64,000 bases of DNA from positions 36,709,158-36,773,157 of the forward strand of contig NC_080042.1 of NCBI RefSeq assembly GCF_012489685.1, given 5' to 3'. The stretch is from Lotus japonicus (Eukaryota; Streptophyta; Magnoliopsida; Fabales; Fabaceae). Below, one piece after another: positions 1 to 11,941 of the stretch. The first letter of the stretch is position 1. Every line of letters starts with the position of its first letter. A program made the translations under genes and the position numbers. The notes beneath the pieces are model-generated. The model did no database searches, was not told the origin of the DNA, and worked only from the letters and a program-made list of their open reading frames with translations.

Positions 1-856
1 CTATCGACTGCCGCCAACGTCGATGAGAATGTCGGGAGTAAGCCAAAAGGTCCAGCTTGAAAAAGCGTTTGCATCTGAACTCCTTGGTAAGGAACCTGGA
101 CGTTTTGGTGCTGTATAAATTGTGGAAACACCTGAACTCCATCAGTCATATTCACGGCATAAGTAGGTTGCAAAAATGGAAGTCCAGCTGAAGCACGAAC
201 AACAGGATAGTGGACTTGTTGTACAATAGGCTCCATGTTATAAACCTGTACCTACCCAGATTATGTCCACGAGAAAACAATTTAATGAGGAACTTGAGTA
301 AACACCACTGAAGGGAAAATAAATAAATTATACAACCATTCTAATTACCTGATTCACAGATGCTTGGGTCAAAGGTATTTCCTGTGGATGTTGGGGCAAC
401 AAAGTAACTCTGTTGTTATCCACATCACTGCGACCTGCATTATTCGGTGAACTCTGAGTCTGCACAGGTTATGACCAGGAATCAGAGACTCACACATTGA
501 TGCATTTAAGGAAACTTAAAAATAAGAAGATAATGAAAAATACTCACCACTTCATTCACAGATACTTGGCTTGAATGAATCATGACTGGGACTTCTCGCT
601 GCTTAGATTTACGCTTATTTTGTTTTGTCGACACCGTGTTCTGATTTGAACGCTTGTTCTGCAAAATTTGTAAGCACACATCACTCTAAAAAGAAAACTT
701 GAGCACAATGCAAGAAAATTTAAGATGAATGACAAGCATTTCATTTACAGATACTTGGGTGGATGAGGAGTCATTTCCCTGCTTCCGTTGCTGCGATTTA
801 AGTTTACTTGCCACCGAAGCCCCATTATTTTGCCGATCTACGCTGCCAACGTTTGT
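1..856 (-). pseudogene. 3' exons of the FRS-like pseudogene (continues beyond window)
   Basis: On the minus strand several short open segments are bounded by splice-like sites: about 856-730, 657-549, 469-355, and 248 to the window edge. The last follows an acceptor (tacag at about 249-253) and stays open for about 82 codons of Gln/Val/Pro-rich sequence to base 1. Three consecutive exons end in nearly the same peptide (TQVSVNE, SQVSVNE, TQASVNQ), which suggests exon duplication in a low-complexity tail. The tail follows the zinc-knuckle region of the main exon, so it would be the C-terminus of the same protein. Exon limits are estimates made by eye. Confidence 0.5.
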
Positions 857-955
857 CTGTAAATCATTTCAATTTTAACAATTATATATCCAAAATGCAC
901 AAGCAACATGATTATGATCAGACCATGCAATAAATATGGTGAATATCAGAATCAC

Positions 956-3421
956 CTCGTCGTCTGTGCTGTCCACAATTCCTTCACTTGCAGAGTCACC
1001 TGTTTCATTGTTATTGACTTGATCAGGATAAAGCAAAACCGGGCACGTACGAATCGTGTGTCCAATACCCCTGCAATTTGAGCAATGTCTTCTCTTGGTG
1101 ACAGTTCTGGTCTTCTTGGGGGCACCTCTACCCTGTACAACAGTTGGATCACCCACATTAAAGGCTGCACTCTTTGTTGTACAACCCGGTTTGCGACTCT
1201 TCTGAACATCCCTCAACAGCTTATAAATGTCTTCCATTACACTTGAAAAATCATCATCCTTTTCGCATGCTATTTCTGCGAGATAGTTGCATGCGGCAGA
1301 CATAGCTCCTTTTCGCAACAATTTCATATTCTGTGAATGAATACTAGGCTCTGAAATTCAATACACATGAGCAGACTTGGCTGTTTTCAACCACCTCTTA
1401 GAAACTAGATTGCTTGGAAATTCATCAATATACTCACTTCTTATCCCAACTATTATATGAGAACAAGGGATGCCATAAAACTCAAAATAACCACATTCAC
1501 ATACAAACTTTTTCTGGTTCTTATCATAAACAACAATATATTCTTTTCTGCGATTGCTAATTTTTCTCATTTTCATCATCACAATATTGGCCACCTCAGA
1601 ACGCTCCACATTTAGCCCCAGGGCATCTTCTATTTGACCCTTGACTTCCCAAAACATGCTCCTTGTTAATATTTTGGCAGCTCTATACTCAATGCCACTA
1701 AGTGCAGTTGTCATAACAGGCTCACCATAAGAAGACTTAAAATCAGATTCCAACTCATTGTGCCTGTATTTCTTCATAGCCCGCTCAAAATTGAAAAGAA
1801 AATCCAACAAAGAACACTTACAATGCAGATAATTCTTTATGAATGAGTTAATACCTTCACATAAGGATGTCGTCCAAATACCGGCAAAAAATTTGTCTTG
1901 CATGAAGGTGCTTGCCCAAGAAGCTCTTGTCTCATACATCGTATCAATTCATGGATTATTGGCTATACCATATTTCTCAACCAGTTTATCCCACTTCTCT
2001 CCAAACTTGTCAGGGTTTATGTTAGCCTACACAAATAACTTGAATTCATCTGCAAAATCAAGATTTCTAATATTTTTCAAAGCATTCTGGTGAATGTGCC
2101 ATGCACATTGACGATGCGTGGTATTCGGCCACACAACTCTAATAGCTTCCTTCATTGCTAGATCTCCATCTGTAACCGCCACCTTAGGATGCCTGTTAAA
2201 CATTGCTTCAGTCAAGGTTTCGAAAACCCATATGAAAGTCTCAGTTTTCTCATCTTGAACAAGTGCAGCAGCAAAGATAGTTGTTTGCTTGTGGTGGTTG
2301 TATCCACAAAAAATCACAATGTCATTAAGAAATAAACGGTAGGACTAACGTTTCACACAGCCTACAACGTCGGGGACCATCCATGTAATTAAATTAGGTG
2401 GGGGACCAAAATCGTGGCATTGGTAAACGTCGGGGACCAATGTTGTAATTAAGCCTTTGTTATACTTGTTCTTCTTGTATGTGCTATCAAAGGCAACCAC
2501 ATCTCCAAACACGTTATAATCCATTCTACTGGTTCCATCACACCATAGCAAGTTAAGGAGATTACCTTGTTCCGATTTGTTGTACTTGAAGAAAAATAGT
2601 GGGTCACTGTCAAGTTTTCCTTGTAAATAGGACAGTGCCGCAACTGCATCACCATCTTTGACTCTTTTCCTTTTTTGCTTGTCTAGGTGGTTGGCCAAGT
2701 CCTTGCCGGTAAAGCCTACGGACTCAGCCCCACCTTTTTGGCCCATCATCACCTCCATAATATTGCGGGTCCTCACACCAAATAGGTTCATACCTTCTGC
2801 TTGAGCTTTGTCCCCTCCACTCAATTGCCGGAATTTTGGAATCAAATGAACATGCTTATATGGTGTTAATGGGTGATTGTGTTCATCGCAAAAAAAAACC
2901 ACTTTCCACCTTTTACTGCTAGAAAAACAACGAAATCGAATTCTAGCAAGGCAACCCACTCTAGTAATAGCCTTAGGTTGTTTTCTTCTGCCACTATTAT
3001 GCATATGCTTCTGATGCCTTTGTCCAGCCCTATTGCACACCACCTGTCGTGAGATAATCTTGCCATCATCATCCTTGTATACATCATCTTTCCTTGGAGA
3101 GAATCCACGGATACGAGCATATTTAGAATAGAATTCACATGCTTCCTCCTCAGAAGAGAAATCCATCCCTCTAATGTCATCTGCAGACAATTCAGTAATC
3201 CTTTTCATGACTTTAACTTCTACATCAGAGTTTTTTTGACTGTCATTTCCAGTTTCAAACATCTCATCGACATCCACAAAATTTTCCCCATCATTATCCC
3301 CTTCATTCACACCCTGCTTCAAACCGTTGGCAGGGCTAGAATTCAGACTATCATCCTCATCGATGATATAAAGCTCGTCATCAAACGGATTAAGCCAATT
3401 ATCTCCTGAAGAATCATTCAT
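956..3421 (-). pseudogene. FAR1-RELATED SEQUENCE (FRS)-like pseudogene, main exon
   Basis: FRS proteins are transcription factors domesticated from MULE transposases. From the ATG at 3421 one frame runs 822 codons to 956. It shows an acidic N-terminus, a FAR1 DNA-binding domain (about residues 85-185, ending in CDEHNHPL), a MULE transposase domain (FGDVVAFDSTYKKNKYNK, then VTDGDLAMK and HRQCAWHIH), a SWIM zinc finger (CECGYFEFYGIPCSHI) and a zinc knuckle (CSNCRGIGHTIRTC). The frame is broken by four in-frame stops: TAG at 2345-2347 inside a 135-bp insert, TAG at 2027-2029, TGA at 1949-1951 in place of an expected Trp, and TGA at 1358-1360. Because the frame stays continuous across all the stops, decay is by nonsense changes rather than frameshifts. 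A splice donor (GAG/GTGATT) follows at 955. Whether any product is made by splicing around the stops is unknown. Confidence 0.85.
2318..2452. mobile_element. 135-bp insertion splitting the FRS MULE domain
   Basis: The coding frame reads KYNKG on one side and VIFCGYNHH on the other, which are adjacent in FRS proteins. Between them are 135 bp that code for nothing family-like and contain a stop. The segment holds two copies of the motif aacgtcggggacca (near 2366 and 2427), about 61 bp apart. I see no good GT...AG pair for an intron. A small non-autonomous transposon or its remnant is likely; family unknown. Confidence 0.5.
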
Positions 3422-6225
3422 TTTCCCAACTCTGAAATAAAATCAAAACCGACGATTCAAGACATTGCTACCTAATAAAACCATACTTAGGGTAAAAATT
3501 ATTAAAAATCATACCAGTTCAGGTAGCCGCAAATGTCCACAGACAACTTCGATCCCTGCTCAATAGAGTAGTGTACAAATTGAAACACCCGTATCAAAAT
3601 CTTACAGCGACACAGACTAGCACAACCAAATTCATCATTGAAAGCACAGTCGAAGAAGAATCACCTGTGAAACCCTCGAAATCACACAAACCAAAGGCTA
3701 CCGAAGACGACAGTTCAAATAGATGAAATGAAATCAGGAAATCAATCTAGGTGACTTCAGGAACCAAACCTATCTCATGAACCTTAATCTAATCTTTCAC
3801 GAACCCAGAATGTAAATTACCTCCAAGATCTTTTTAACTTAGCTTTTGTTTTCTTTTACCTTAGCTAAGGGACCAACTTATAAATAAATGAAGTTAGGGA
3901 GTAAATTCATGATTTACGAAAGGCTACTGCTATTATTCCGGATTTAAAAAAATCAAAACAAATGAAATAATGTTATTGGTTCAAGCAATTCTTGTACGCT
4001 ACCCATAAAAAAGTTGCGGGCACCACAGAAATTGCCAAAACCTTTTCTTCTTCTTTCTGCAACACCACCAACACCTTCTTCTTCTTCTTCAGTTTATTTT
4101 TCCTGCAACTGAACACCACCATCATGTGCCAAAACCGCGAGCACCACCACCTCCATGCCTCCTTCACGCAACAATCACCACTGTCCCTGTTCTGTTTTTC
4201 CTCTCCATGAGAGCCACCACCAGAACCCTAGCTGCCGCCCTTTTCCTCCGATCTCCGGCGAACCATTAAGTTTTTGGAGAAACCAACACCACCACTGAAC
4301 TCCCCTCATCAACCACAACAAAACCCCTCCATCGATTCGATGATCGGCCACCGTGACGCCGGCGACCGCTGCCGCCGCCGCTACCGGCGTCTTCTCCGGC
4401 GAGCTTTGTTCTGAGAAAGAAGACCAATTTCTTGAAGCTCTCAACCTCCTCTTCCTGAATCCAAGGCCCAATCATCAGTAAGAGGTGATTCTCCTTATCA
4501 ATTTCAAATTTCCCTTTTCAAACCCTAGTTTTCTCTTATTCATATCCTAAGTTCCATTCTCTGAGTTATGTGCCCTTGTTATTATTCAGTTTCAATGGGT
4601 ACTGGAGGAAGGGAAGAGCACGACCAGACCAGACCAGAGGAAGAAGTGAAGCTCAGTCCCATGACCATGAGACTTGAGGTAGAAGGAGAAAGACATGAAC
4701 TGTGTTTAAAAATTATGTCACTATAGGGTCCCTTGTGCGTCTGTGTGTGTGTAAGTAGTGATTTCTTGGTTGTTCACTGCAAAGGGTATGAGAATTTCAA
4801 TTGTATTAGTTCTTTAGTCCTTACTGTATTATACATGATAGATTTTATGAGGAGAGGAAAATAGGATTTTAGCTTATCCAGGTGTTAGCTAATTAAGTTG
4901 GAAAATGGAAAATTTAGCATTCAACTTTTGAAAGAGAACTTATAATTCATTTTGCTTTGCTTAGACAGTTTTAGTATAGCACTTGAAAATACATGTCTTC
5001 ATGTACCATTGATGATTGTAGCAAAAATACTTTAAAATAAGAATAGTTCTTTGCAACTTTTACTGGTTCCAGGACTCCTTGTTACTACCACGTGTTTAGG
5101 GGATTAATGAGGTTTCAATTCTAATTAATTTGGGGCTGATTTCTATCATGAAAAGGGACTACTAATATATATATATATTGAGTTCTTTAAATCACAATCC
5201 CTATTTCAATATTAACGGTACTTTAGTGTATGTATTTCGGAACTGTAATTTTGAAAACCGTATGTTAAAATGGAAGTATGTTAATTGTCCATTCTTTTTA
5301 ATCTTTTGAATTTCAACTCTGAAATGAAATTAAAGAAACCCTTTTAGGCTATTTAACTATTATGTTGGATAGTAGCTTTCCAAACAATTATATTGACGCT
5401 GTCCTTTGAATCTTAATAACTGAATATGATTTTGAATTTTACTTAGGAGAAGTTTCATGTTGATTCAAGGTTCTAATTTTGCTTTCACGTGAATATAGTA
5501 GGCATGTGACCAATTGATAAATCATTTTTGCAAAAGTGGCATTGGATTAGAAAAGGAAAAATTCTTATGTATTGTACTCCAAATCATTTGTATTACCACT
5601 TCAAATTCTTTGATCCTAGGTGTATACTTTTAGCAAATGCAATTGGCGAATCAGTAGATGATGCCATACATGATTAGAATATTAAAGTTAGTACTTAGTA
5701 GGACATATGTTACAATGCTTAATTTAAAATGGTAGTTTTATTTCTTCATTAGCCTTAATCCTTAAGGTTTTCTTAAATATGCTATAAGTACATTTAATTT
5801 TTGGACTCTAAAACATACATCACGAGTTTTTGGAAAATTAATTCTAAAACTTGTTACCCTTGTGTGTTAGGGCACGGCCGAGAGCTCTATAAGCTCTAGG
5901 AAGCCTTGGTTTGCTTTGAAAACTTGTATTTCAATGGGTTAAATGTTTAAGGAATTAAGTATGAGTTATTTTTTTTTATGATGAAAGTCTTGGAAGTTAA
6001 CTAGTTAACTAAGGTTTATGGATTCCATGATTCACATGAAGTACATAACTAAGCAACTGTTAGGGTATTGTTTTAATGAAGAGTTTAGTGTGCGTTGTAT
6101 TGCGAAAATGCCTCAATGAGTATCCTAATAGAGACTGAAGACTCTAGGGAAAACGAGAGGATTAAGTACTAGTTATTTGTACTTTTCTATTTTGACAAAG
6201 ATATAAGTATTTGGTTTTAAAGTTG
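3422..6225. other. Non-coding flank; possible + strand 5' exon and old LTR material
   Basis: No ORF of note. 3990-4480 is C-rich and pyrimidine-rich on the + strand, with many ccacca triplets, and resembles the 5' leader of a plant gene. A spliced-looking segment follows at about 4591 (after ttattattcag) with a short ORF of about 43 codons starting MGTGGREEHDQ. This could be the start of a divergent transcript sharing a promoter with the FRS pseudogene. 4700-5850 is AT-rich and featureless to me. Around 5870-5930 (ggccgag ... gaaaacttgt) there is weak likeness to the middle of the LTRs further right, so the broken 5' LTR of element D may begin in this stretch; I could not find its end. Confidence 0.3.
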
Positions 6226-6230
6226 ATTTG
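6226..6230. repeat. Target-site duplication of solo LTR S (left)
   Basis: atttg here directly precedes TGTAAG and matches atttg at 20438-20442 directly after TGTTACA. Confidence 0.85.
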
Positions 6231-6643
6231 TGTAAGACCTGGATTTTCAGAACAAGTTAAGTTTCCGACTCACGCGTAGAATCAGTGTAAGCGTGACAGG
6301 AGATTGATATTTGAGAAAGATTAATGAAGAAGAAAGTTCAGGAATTGCTTGAGGAATGTTGCCTGGTCGTTTTCGGAGTTAGTGCGAGTCGTCCGCACAC
6401 TTGCCTTAGGGCGAGCGTGTCCAGAATAGGCTATTCCGCTCTTAAAGCAACGTTTTAAGTGAGATTTCGAACTCTTGGAAAATTTAAAGATTCTCTTTAT
6501 TTTTCCATCGACCAGCGTTTCATTTCGGAACTCTGGACTGTACGCACGATAGTATTTATTTTTTGGAAGTCCGCCGACGCTAATTTCTTTGCTTCGAAAC
6601 CCTTGTTTCGAGCGGTGGATGAAGACTTTTTCTATTCGGGACT

Positions 6644-6648
6644 CCTAA
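6644..6648. repeat. Target-site duplication of element A (left)
   Basis: cctaa, matched at 17087-17091. The LTR edge here reads AG instead of TG, a point change in the terminal dinucleotide. Confidence 0.85.
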
Positions 6649-9600
6649 AGTAACACCCCGATTTCGGTGGCGTCACTTTAGTAACCAAAAGTAAACTTAA
6701 TGCGGAAAAACGTGAATATTTTTTTTTTATAATAACTAAGACAAGACTGAAATAAATAAAACCCAAGTGCGAAAAGTAATAAAACTAATATACAATATAT
6801 AAACAGCCCCCGCTGTAAGTAGCAACCTCGTCACGAGTGAACCTCCAGTGACGGGTAATAGAAGAGTAGCGCCCGTAGGCAAAAGTACAAACCAAAAGAA
6901 AAGGTTAAGTGTCCGCAACACTATCCCTCAAAATGAGAATAAGCTGGCCCATCGGCCTGAAACAAGACTTCCTAAGTCCAACCAACTCTCTGTGATTCCC
7001 GTAACGAAACCACACAAAAAGCTATAGGTGGGAAACTACCCTGTCCCGAATGAAACAAATAATGTTCAGAGCTAAGACTCTACTCCTACACTAATCCCAT
7101 CTCGAGGAGCTCACACTAACACTCAATCCTACATGCTAGCATGATCGTCGTCCGAATTCGAAATCCAGAACGACCTAGTCTACATACACCATCCGTCCTC
7201 CTCTCGCAACCGCGATACGCTCCAGTTCCTGCATCTCAACCCTAGTTCCTCCCGAAGGATGAACCATCATGAATCAGCCCGCCAAAGACATCTGACAAAG
7301 GGCGTTTGTTCGCCAAAGCACACACAGAAGACGCGAGGGTCAACTCCAAAGAATTATATAAATAATACCACCAATAGATACCATTAAAGGATTAGCCACT
7401 TAGGCTTATAACTAGGGATAACATCCTAGGGTTGCATTATTCCACAAAGAATATAACGACAGTAAAACACAGTTAACATGCATCAAGTAGAACTAACAAG
7501 TATCAAACACACTCATCACTAAGTCAGTATGCATGTTGCATGAAATGATATGCAGGTTAACCCAGTTAACCACATGCATTCCGGAAAGGGATGGACATCA
7601 AACGGATCAGCCCTAACACCAGCCACGGTGGAACCATTTCGGCCCACGTGCCTCTTACACCACACAAAGGTAGCCAGACCAGCAGTAAACCCGTAGGTCT
7701 GCCATTTCGGTCTGCTACAAGAGACGTCTATAAACGCTCTTTCACGGCATTCCGGGTCTTATGACCATTTTGGAAACCGACGAGGTCCAGAGTACGTCCT
7801 GTGTTAATACCCCATTAATGTTGCATGTATGCAAAATGATTAGTCAAACAACGTCTCCGTCCTCACTCGACACGTCGCCACGTGTTCTAGGGAAGTTAAA
7901 GTCTCTAAAAGCTTAACCTAAGGTAAAGTCGATTCTGCGACCAAAAGACACACTTCATAACGACACATAGCTGCTCCAACAGCACCACAACAAACGCTGC
8001 TCCAACAGCACAATAACAAACGCTGCTCCAACAGCACAACAAACAAACGCTGCTCCAACAGCACAACAACAAACGCTGCTCCAACAGCACGACAACAAAC
8101 GCTGCTCCAACAGCACAACAAACAAACGCTGCTCCAACAGCACAACAACAAACGCTACACTTGGATCCGACGACACTCCTCGTTTTTCCAAAACTATGAT
8201 TTGACTTCCAATGCCTTCCTTCGAGGTTGTTATCATTACTTAAAGATTTTGAGGTTATTTAAGGTCTTATGAATTTTCTTTATAAAATAGATTCCATTTT
8301 GTCTTATCGCAAGTCTTATACATTTCAGGATCTCCCAATCCCAAGTCGCTTCCAGAGGATGTCTCGATCCACTAAACAAAATTAAGGCCCGAACCTCGTT
8401 CGTCCTATCAAACTTTCTCAAAACTCTCAAAATAAAATCGGCATGACTTGCCCGCTATTCTCACCATTCAGAATCTCAGATTCCAGTACAGAGCATATTT
8501 AAATCATCACAATCAACAACATGTCATATATCAATAAATCGCATCATAAACACTTAGCACTTAGCATATAAAGCATGCACCACACATCCTAGATTACCCA
8601 CATAGCACATAGCATGTAAGTCAATCTCAAAAACATTCAGTAGATGAATCATCTACATTGTCAGCCGAAGCCTCAGAAAACATTTTCCAATCACACACAA
8701 TTCCAGTGCATAAAAAGTAAACAATGTCGAAAACATCGACCCTAAGCATTAACTAGAGATTCAGTGAGAAGCCCTCACCTGTAGATTCTCCAGGACGATC
8801 TCCTAACACTTGTTCACAATCAAAGGCTTGCTCCTCTGGGAATTCCTCAAAATCACCTTTAGAGCAAAACCACAGAAATACTATCAGAATCTATCGAAAA
8901 CTAAACTATCGATACTTACTAAGGTTACTCGAAGTAATCTGTACTCTAAGGTACGATAATCTAGCGCGAAAGACAAGTTTTCGGAAAAGGAAATTTTCCT
9001 CCTCCCCCCTAATAGGGCTCGGCCACTTTGTGCAATTATGGGGCTCGATTTTTCTTCGATCAAACTTGGTTCCTATGCTTTCATAAGCCGTAACTAAGGG
9101 TATTCTGAACTCGGAAAAATTATCGGATCAAAAACTGTCGCAGGGGTATTTTGGTCATGATTTTTAACTTAGGATTTTTCAAAACTGAAATCCCAAAAAT
9201 AAAATTTTGCAGGGACGTCACCAACGACGTTTATGACAACTAATCCTACTAGCACTAAGCTAAGGCGATAGTTTTCAGCCTAAAGGTTGAAGCTTTACAC
9301 CAAAAACTCCAAAAATGGGTATTTTAGGCTCAAATTGATTCCGGCGGAATTCCGGCGACATAACGGAAAATCTAACCCGGCAGAAGTGATCTTGGGCGCA
9401 TAAGGAAGAGGTTTAGAATCAGAAATGAAAGATTCAGGATAGTTTTGCAAAAACCCATAAACTATCCGCTCAGAAAACTCTACAGAAAAGCTATGGAAAA
9501 AGCGAACAGAGGTAAGGATTAGCGACTATACCTCGAAGCCTTGAAGTAGCAACTGATTGATCGACGATCAATCAAGCGATGAACAAAATTCTTCTTCCTT

Positions 9601-10386
9601 CTTCCTTGTTCTTGGCCGCGGGTTTGAGGAGAGAAAATGGAGGAAAATTTGAGTTTTTCTTCCTTTCTTTGCTATATATAAAGGTTGGAAATTCGCGGGA
9701 AAATGAAAGTTTCGCGAATCTGATTTTTCCGGCGTCATTCTCCGTGAATTAATAGATATGTTTTGGCAAAAGAATTCCAAAACTATAAAGAGGTCTCCTT
9801 GTATTTTTGGCAACTAATGCATAGTCGGTATAAAACTATTTTACCCGATAAGTTGCTTTTTGCATCGAATGTCGGAATAGAAAACTTCCTTCGGAAGAAA
9901 GATTGAAATCATCAAAGGAAATGGGTGTACGCGTGTAGAATATTCATTTGAAGCTCTGAATAGATAAAGTCTTCATTGTCGAGAAATTCTAGGGTTTTGA
10001 AATACCAGGGATTCGGTTTCGGCAAACTTCCGATGATTGGAATTGGACGTTCGTAGATCCTAGAGTTTCGCCTCGAAATGATGGTGATATATGGAAAAAG
10101 AGAAGTTCTAACATTTCTCTGAAGATTTTTGGAATTAACTGCCAGCGTGCCTAAAAGTGAAAATTAGCTATATACTAGGGTTTCTGACCTAGGTTTAAGC
10201 GTAAAACGATCGTGCTATAACTTTTATCGACTTCAATACGAACCTCAGACTTTTCTTGAACTTTCTCCTTCATACATTTATTTCATTTACTAAACTCTTG
10301 TTCAGGTTTCCCTTCGCCATACATCAAACCTACTGGTGAATAAGAATTTATTCACTTGGTATAAACTGAAAAACTTGGGCCTTACA
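6649..10386 (-). repeat. 3' LTR of element A
   Basis: On the minus strand it starts TGTAAGGCCC (10386) and ends at 6649 with the terminal CA changed to CT. It is 3738 bp, nearly identical to 13348-17086. It has a TATA box at 9672-9683 and the seven-unit array at 7970-8156. Confidence 0.92.
7970..8156 (-). repeat. Seven-unit 26-27-bp array in A 3' LTR
   Basis: Units start gctgctccaacagcac followed by variable caacaacaaac spacers. The unit has a short stem (TGCT/AGCA). Open frames through it rich in Leu, Gln and Cys come from the repeat and are not genes. The C LTR has the unit only once in the same context (near 25396). Confidence 0.9.
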
Positions 10387-10408
10387 TTACTACCCTCCAA
10401 AAAGAAAG
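10387..10408 (-). promoter_or_regulatory. Polypurine tract of element A
   Basis: Read on the minus strand, ctttctttttggagggtag lies directly before the 3' LTR. The same block borders the 3' LTRs of B, C, D and E. It primes plus-strand DNA synthesis. Confidence 0.8.
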
Positions 10409-10671
10409 TTTCGTCCTCGAAACTTAAGGGTTAGTAAAAAAAATTCTGAATATTGTCCCTTGGTCTTTTCCTCTAACTCCCATATAGCACCGTCTGTGTC
10501 TTTGTTCCAAATAACTTGCACTAAAGCACTCTGCTTTCCCCTCGATTGTTTCACTCTCCTAGTCCCAATGCTGACCGACGGCGTCTCAAAAGACATATCG
10601 TCCTCTAACTCTCTGTTGTCCGGTTCGACCACTTGAATCGGTTCTCCGTTGGAAATAATATTTGTTGGCAT
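10390..10671 (-). pseudogene. Integrase C-terminal chromodomain remnant (element A)
   Basis: The 93-codon frame carries MSFETPSVSIGTRRVKQSRG, then LVQVIWNKD and AIWELEEK. This matches the chromodomain that ends the integrase of Tekay/Del chromoviruses, where it binds chromatin marks and steers integration. The rest of integrase is missing upstream, and the frame runs on into the polypurine tract. Element C has the same piece (27955-28167) with few changes. It is either a leftover of a large pol deletion or a retained coding exon; nothing here shows expression. Confidence 0.7.
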
Positions 10672-11941
10672 TCGTGCAATCGCACAACCTTAACCACTTG
10701 CTCCTCTGCCCTTGTTCGTCCAAAATACTCATTAGGAACTCGGTACATCTCTATGTTCCGGATTGAATGCTCAACTTGAGTCTTACTACCTTGTGCATGA
10801 CAAGACTCATTCTCCTTAATCATAAATTCATCAACCCCTCATAAGCTAATCATCCTCTTGATATCCAACAATCCATTATTGTCGTCTTTGTCCTCAAAAC
10901 CTTCCTCACTCAAACCAGTTTACACTTACTGAAATCCCTAACGCTTCGCATCAATCGAGATTTATCCTCTAGAAGATCAAATCATAACTATACCTCAAGG
11001 GACTTAACTAGTCATTTCGTCATCCGATCCTCCAACCTTCTGAGGTTTAACTACTATCGTAACTGCTATCACCACTACATCACTTACTCACACACGATTT
11101 CCAACTCCCCAAGTCAATCTTAATCATAGGATTCTTATTCAACTGAGCAAAATTCACTTGCTAACTCTATCAAGCATCACCGAAATCCATAACAAAGTTC
11201 CATTCACTATTAGACTCTGAGTAGCTTGTCCAACTATGATAACTTCAAGTATTCATCTTAATACTAACACTTTCCTTCTTGTAACTTGATTACCATCTTG
11301 TCGATAAACTTCTTAATCTCCCAATCAAATTATGACAAACTTCAAGTCCTATACACTTATGACAAGAATTAATAGACTTAAAACCTAAACCTTTTCCAAG
11401 TTTGGATCTCTGATGCTCTGTAGCTCTCCAACATTTCCTAAAAGAATATTCATCTCTTACAACGACAACTCCTTCCCAAAGAAAATCAATTACTTAACAC
11501 GAACTTTCCTCCCAAATCCGACTAATCCTCGATCAATTCAAATTCATCTTACACATCCTTCTATCAAAGTCCATATCCAGCTGTGATTCCGAAAATCACC
11601 CCCTCAATATTAAGTTGATCAGGCCTAATACATCGAAGGTGAAAATCTAGAAAAAGCCCACTGGAGCAGTCAATGAGTTCCTATCATCCAGTGGTCGCAA
11701 ATACCCTGACGTTAAATCTTCAATGATGTCGCTACGGAACTACACACCCTCGACATCATACGTATACTATCCATAATGAATCTCTATGAAATTCATTCTT
11801 CAGCTTCTAGCTTCCTTTTAAACGCATCGGTAGAAGACTACTTTCTAGGCTTAGCGTGTCATTCTAAACCTCGTATAACTTCTATAGCTAAAATACGAGT
11901 AACAGTAAAGTAAAGTCATAATAGGCGTAGTAACTATAAGG
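10672..11941 (-). other. ORF-free interior of element A
   Basis: About 1.27 kb between gag and the chromodomain piece without usable frames. It resembles matching stretches in C (28168-29126), B (33720-34941) and D (56431-57800). It includes a conserved block near 11590-11625 (read on minus: ttaatattgagggggtgat). Probably decayed pol-side DNA or cis-acting sequence. Confidence 0.6.

Noticed and set aside
2318..2452. Intron in the FRS main exon
   Set aside because: No convincing GT...AG pair at the limits set by the protein frame, and FRS genes usually have no intron here; treated as an insertion.
4175..4475. Minus-strand frames of 98 and 69 codons in GC-rich DNA
   Set aside because: No homology I recognise, and the sequence looks like a C-rich + strand leader; probably shadows.
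7905..8236. Cys/Leu/Gln-rich frames on minus (repeated at 14604-14935)
   Set aside because: Translations of the 26-27-bp LTR array in three frames, no gene signals.
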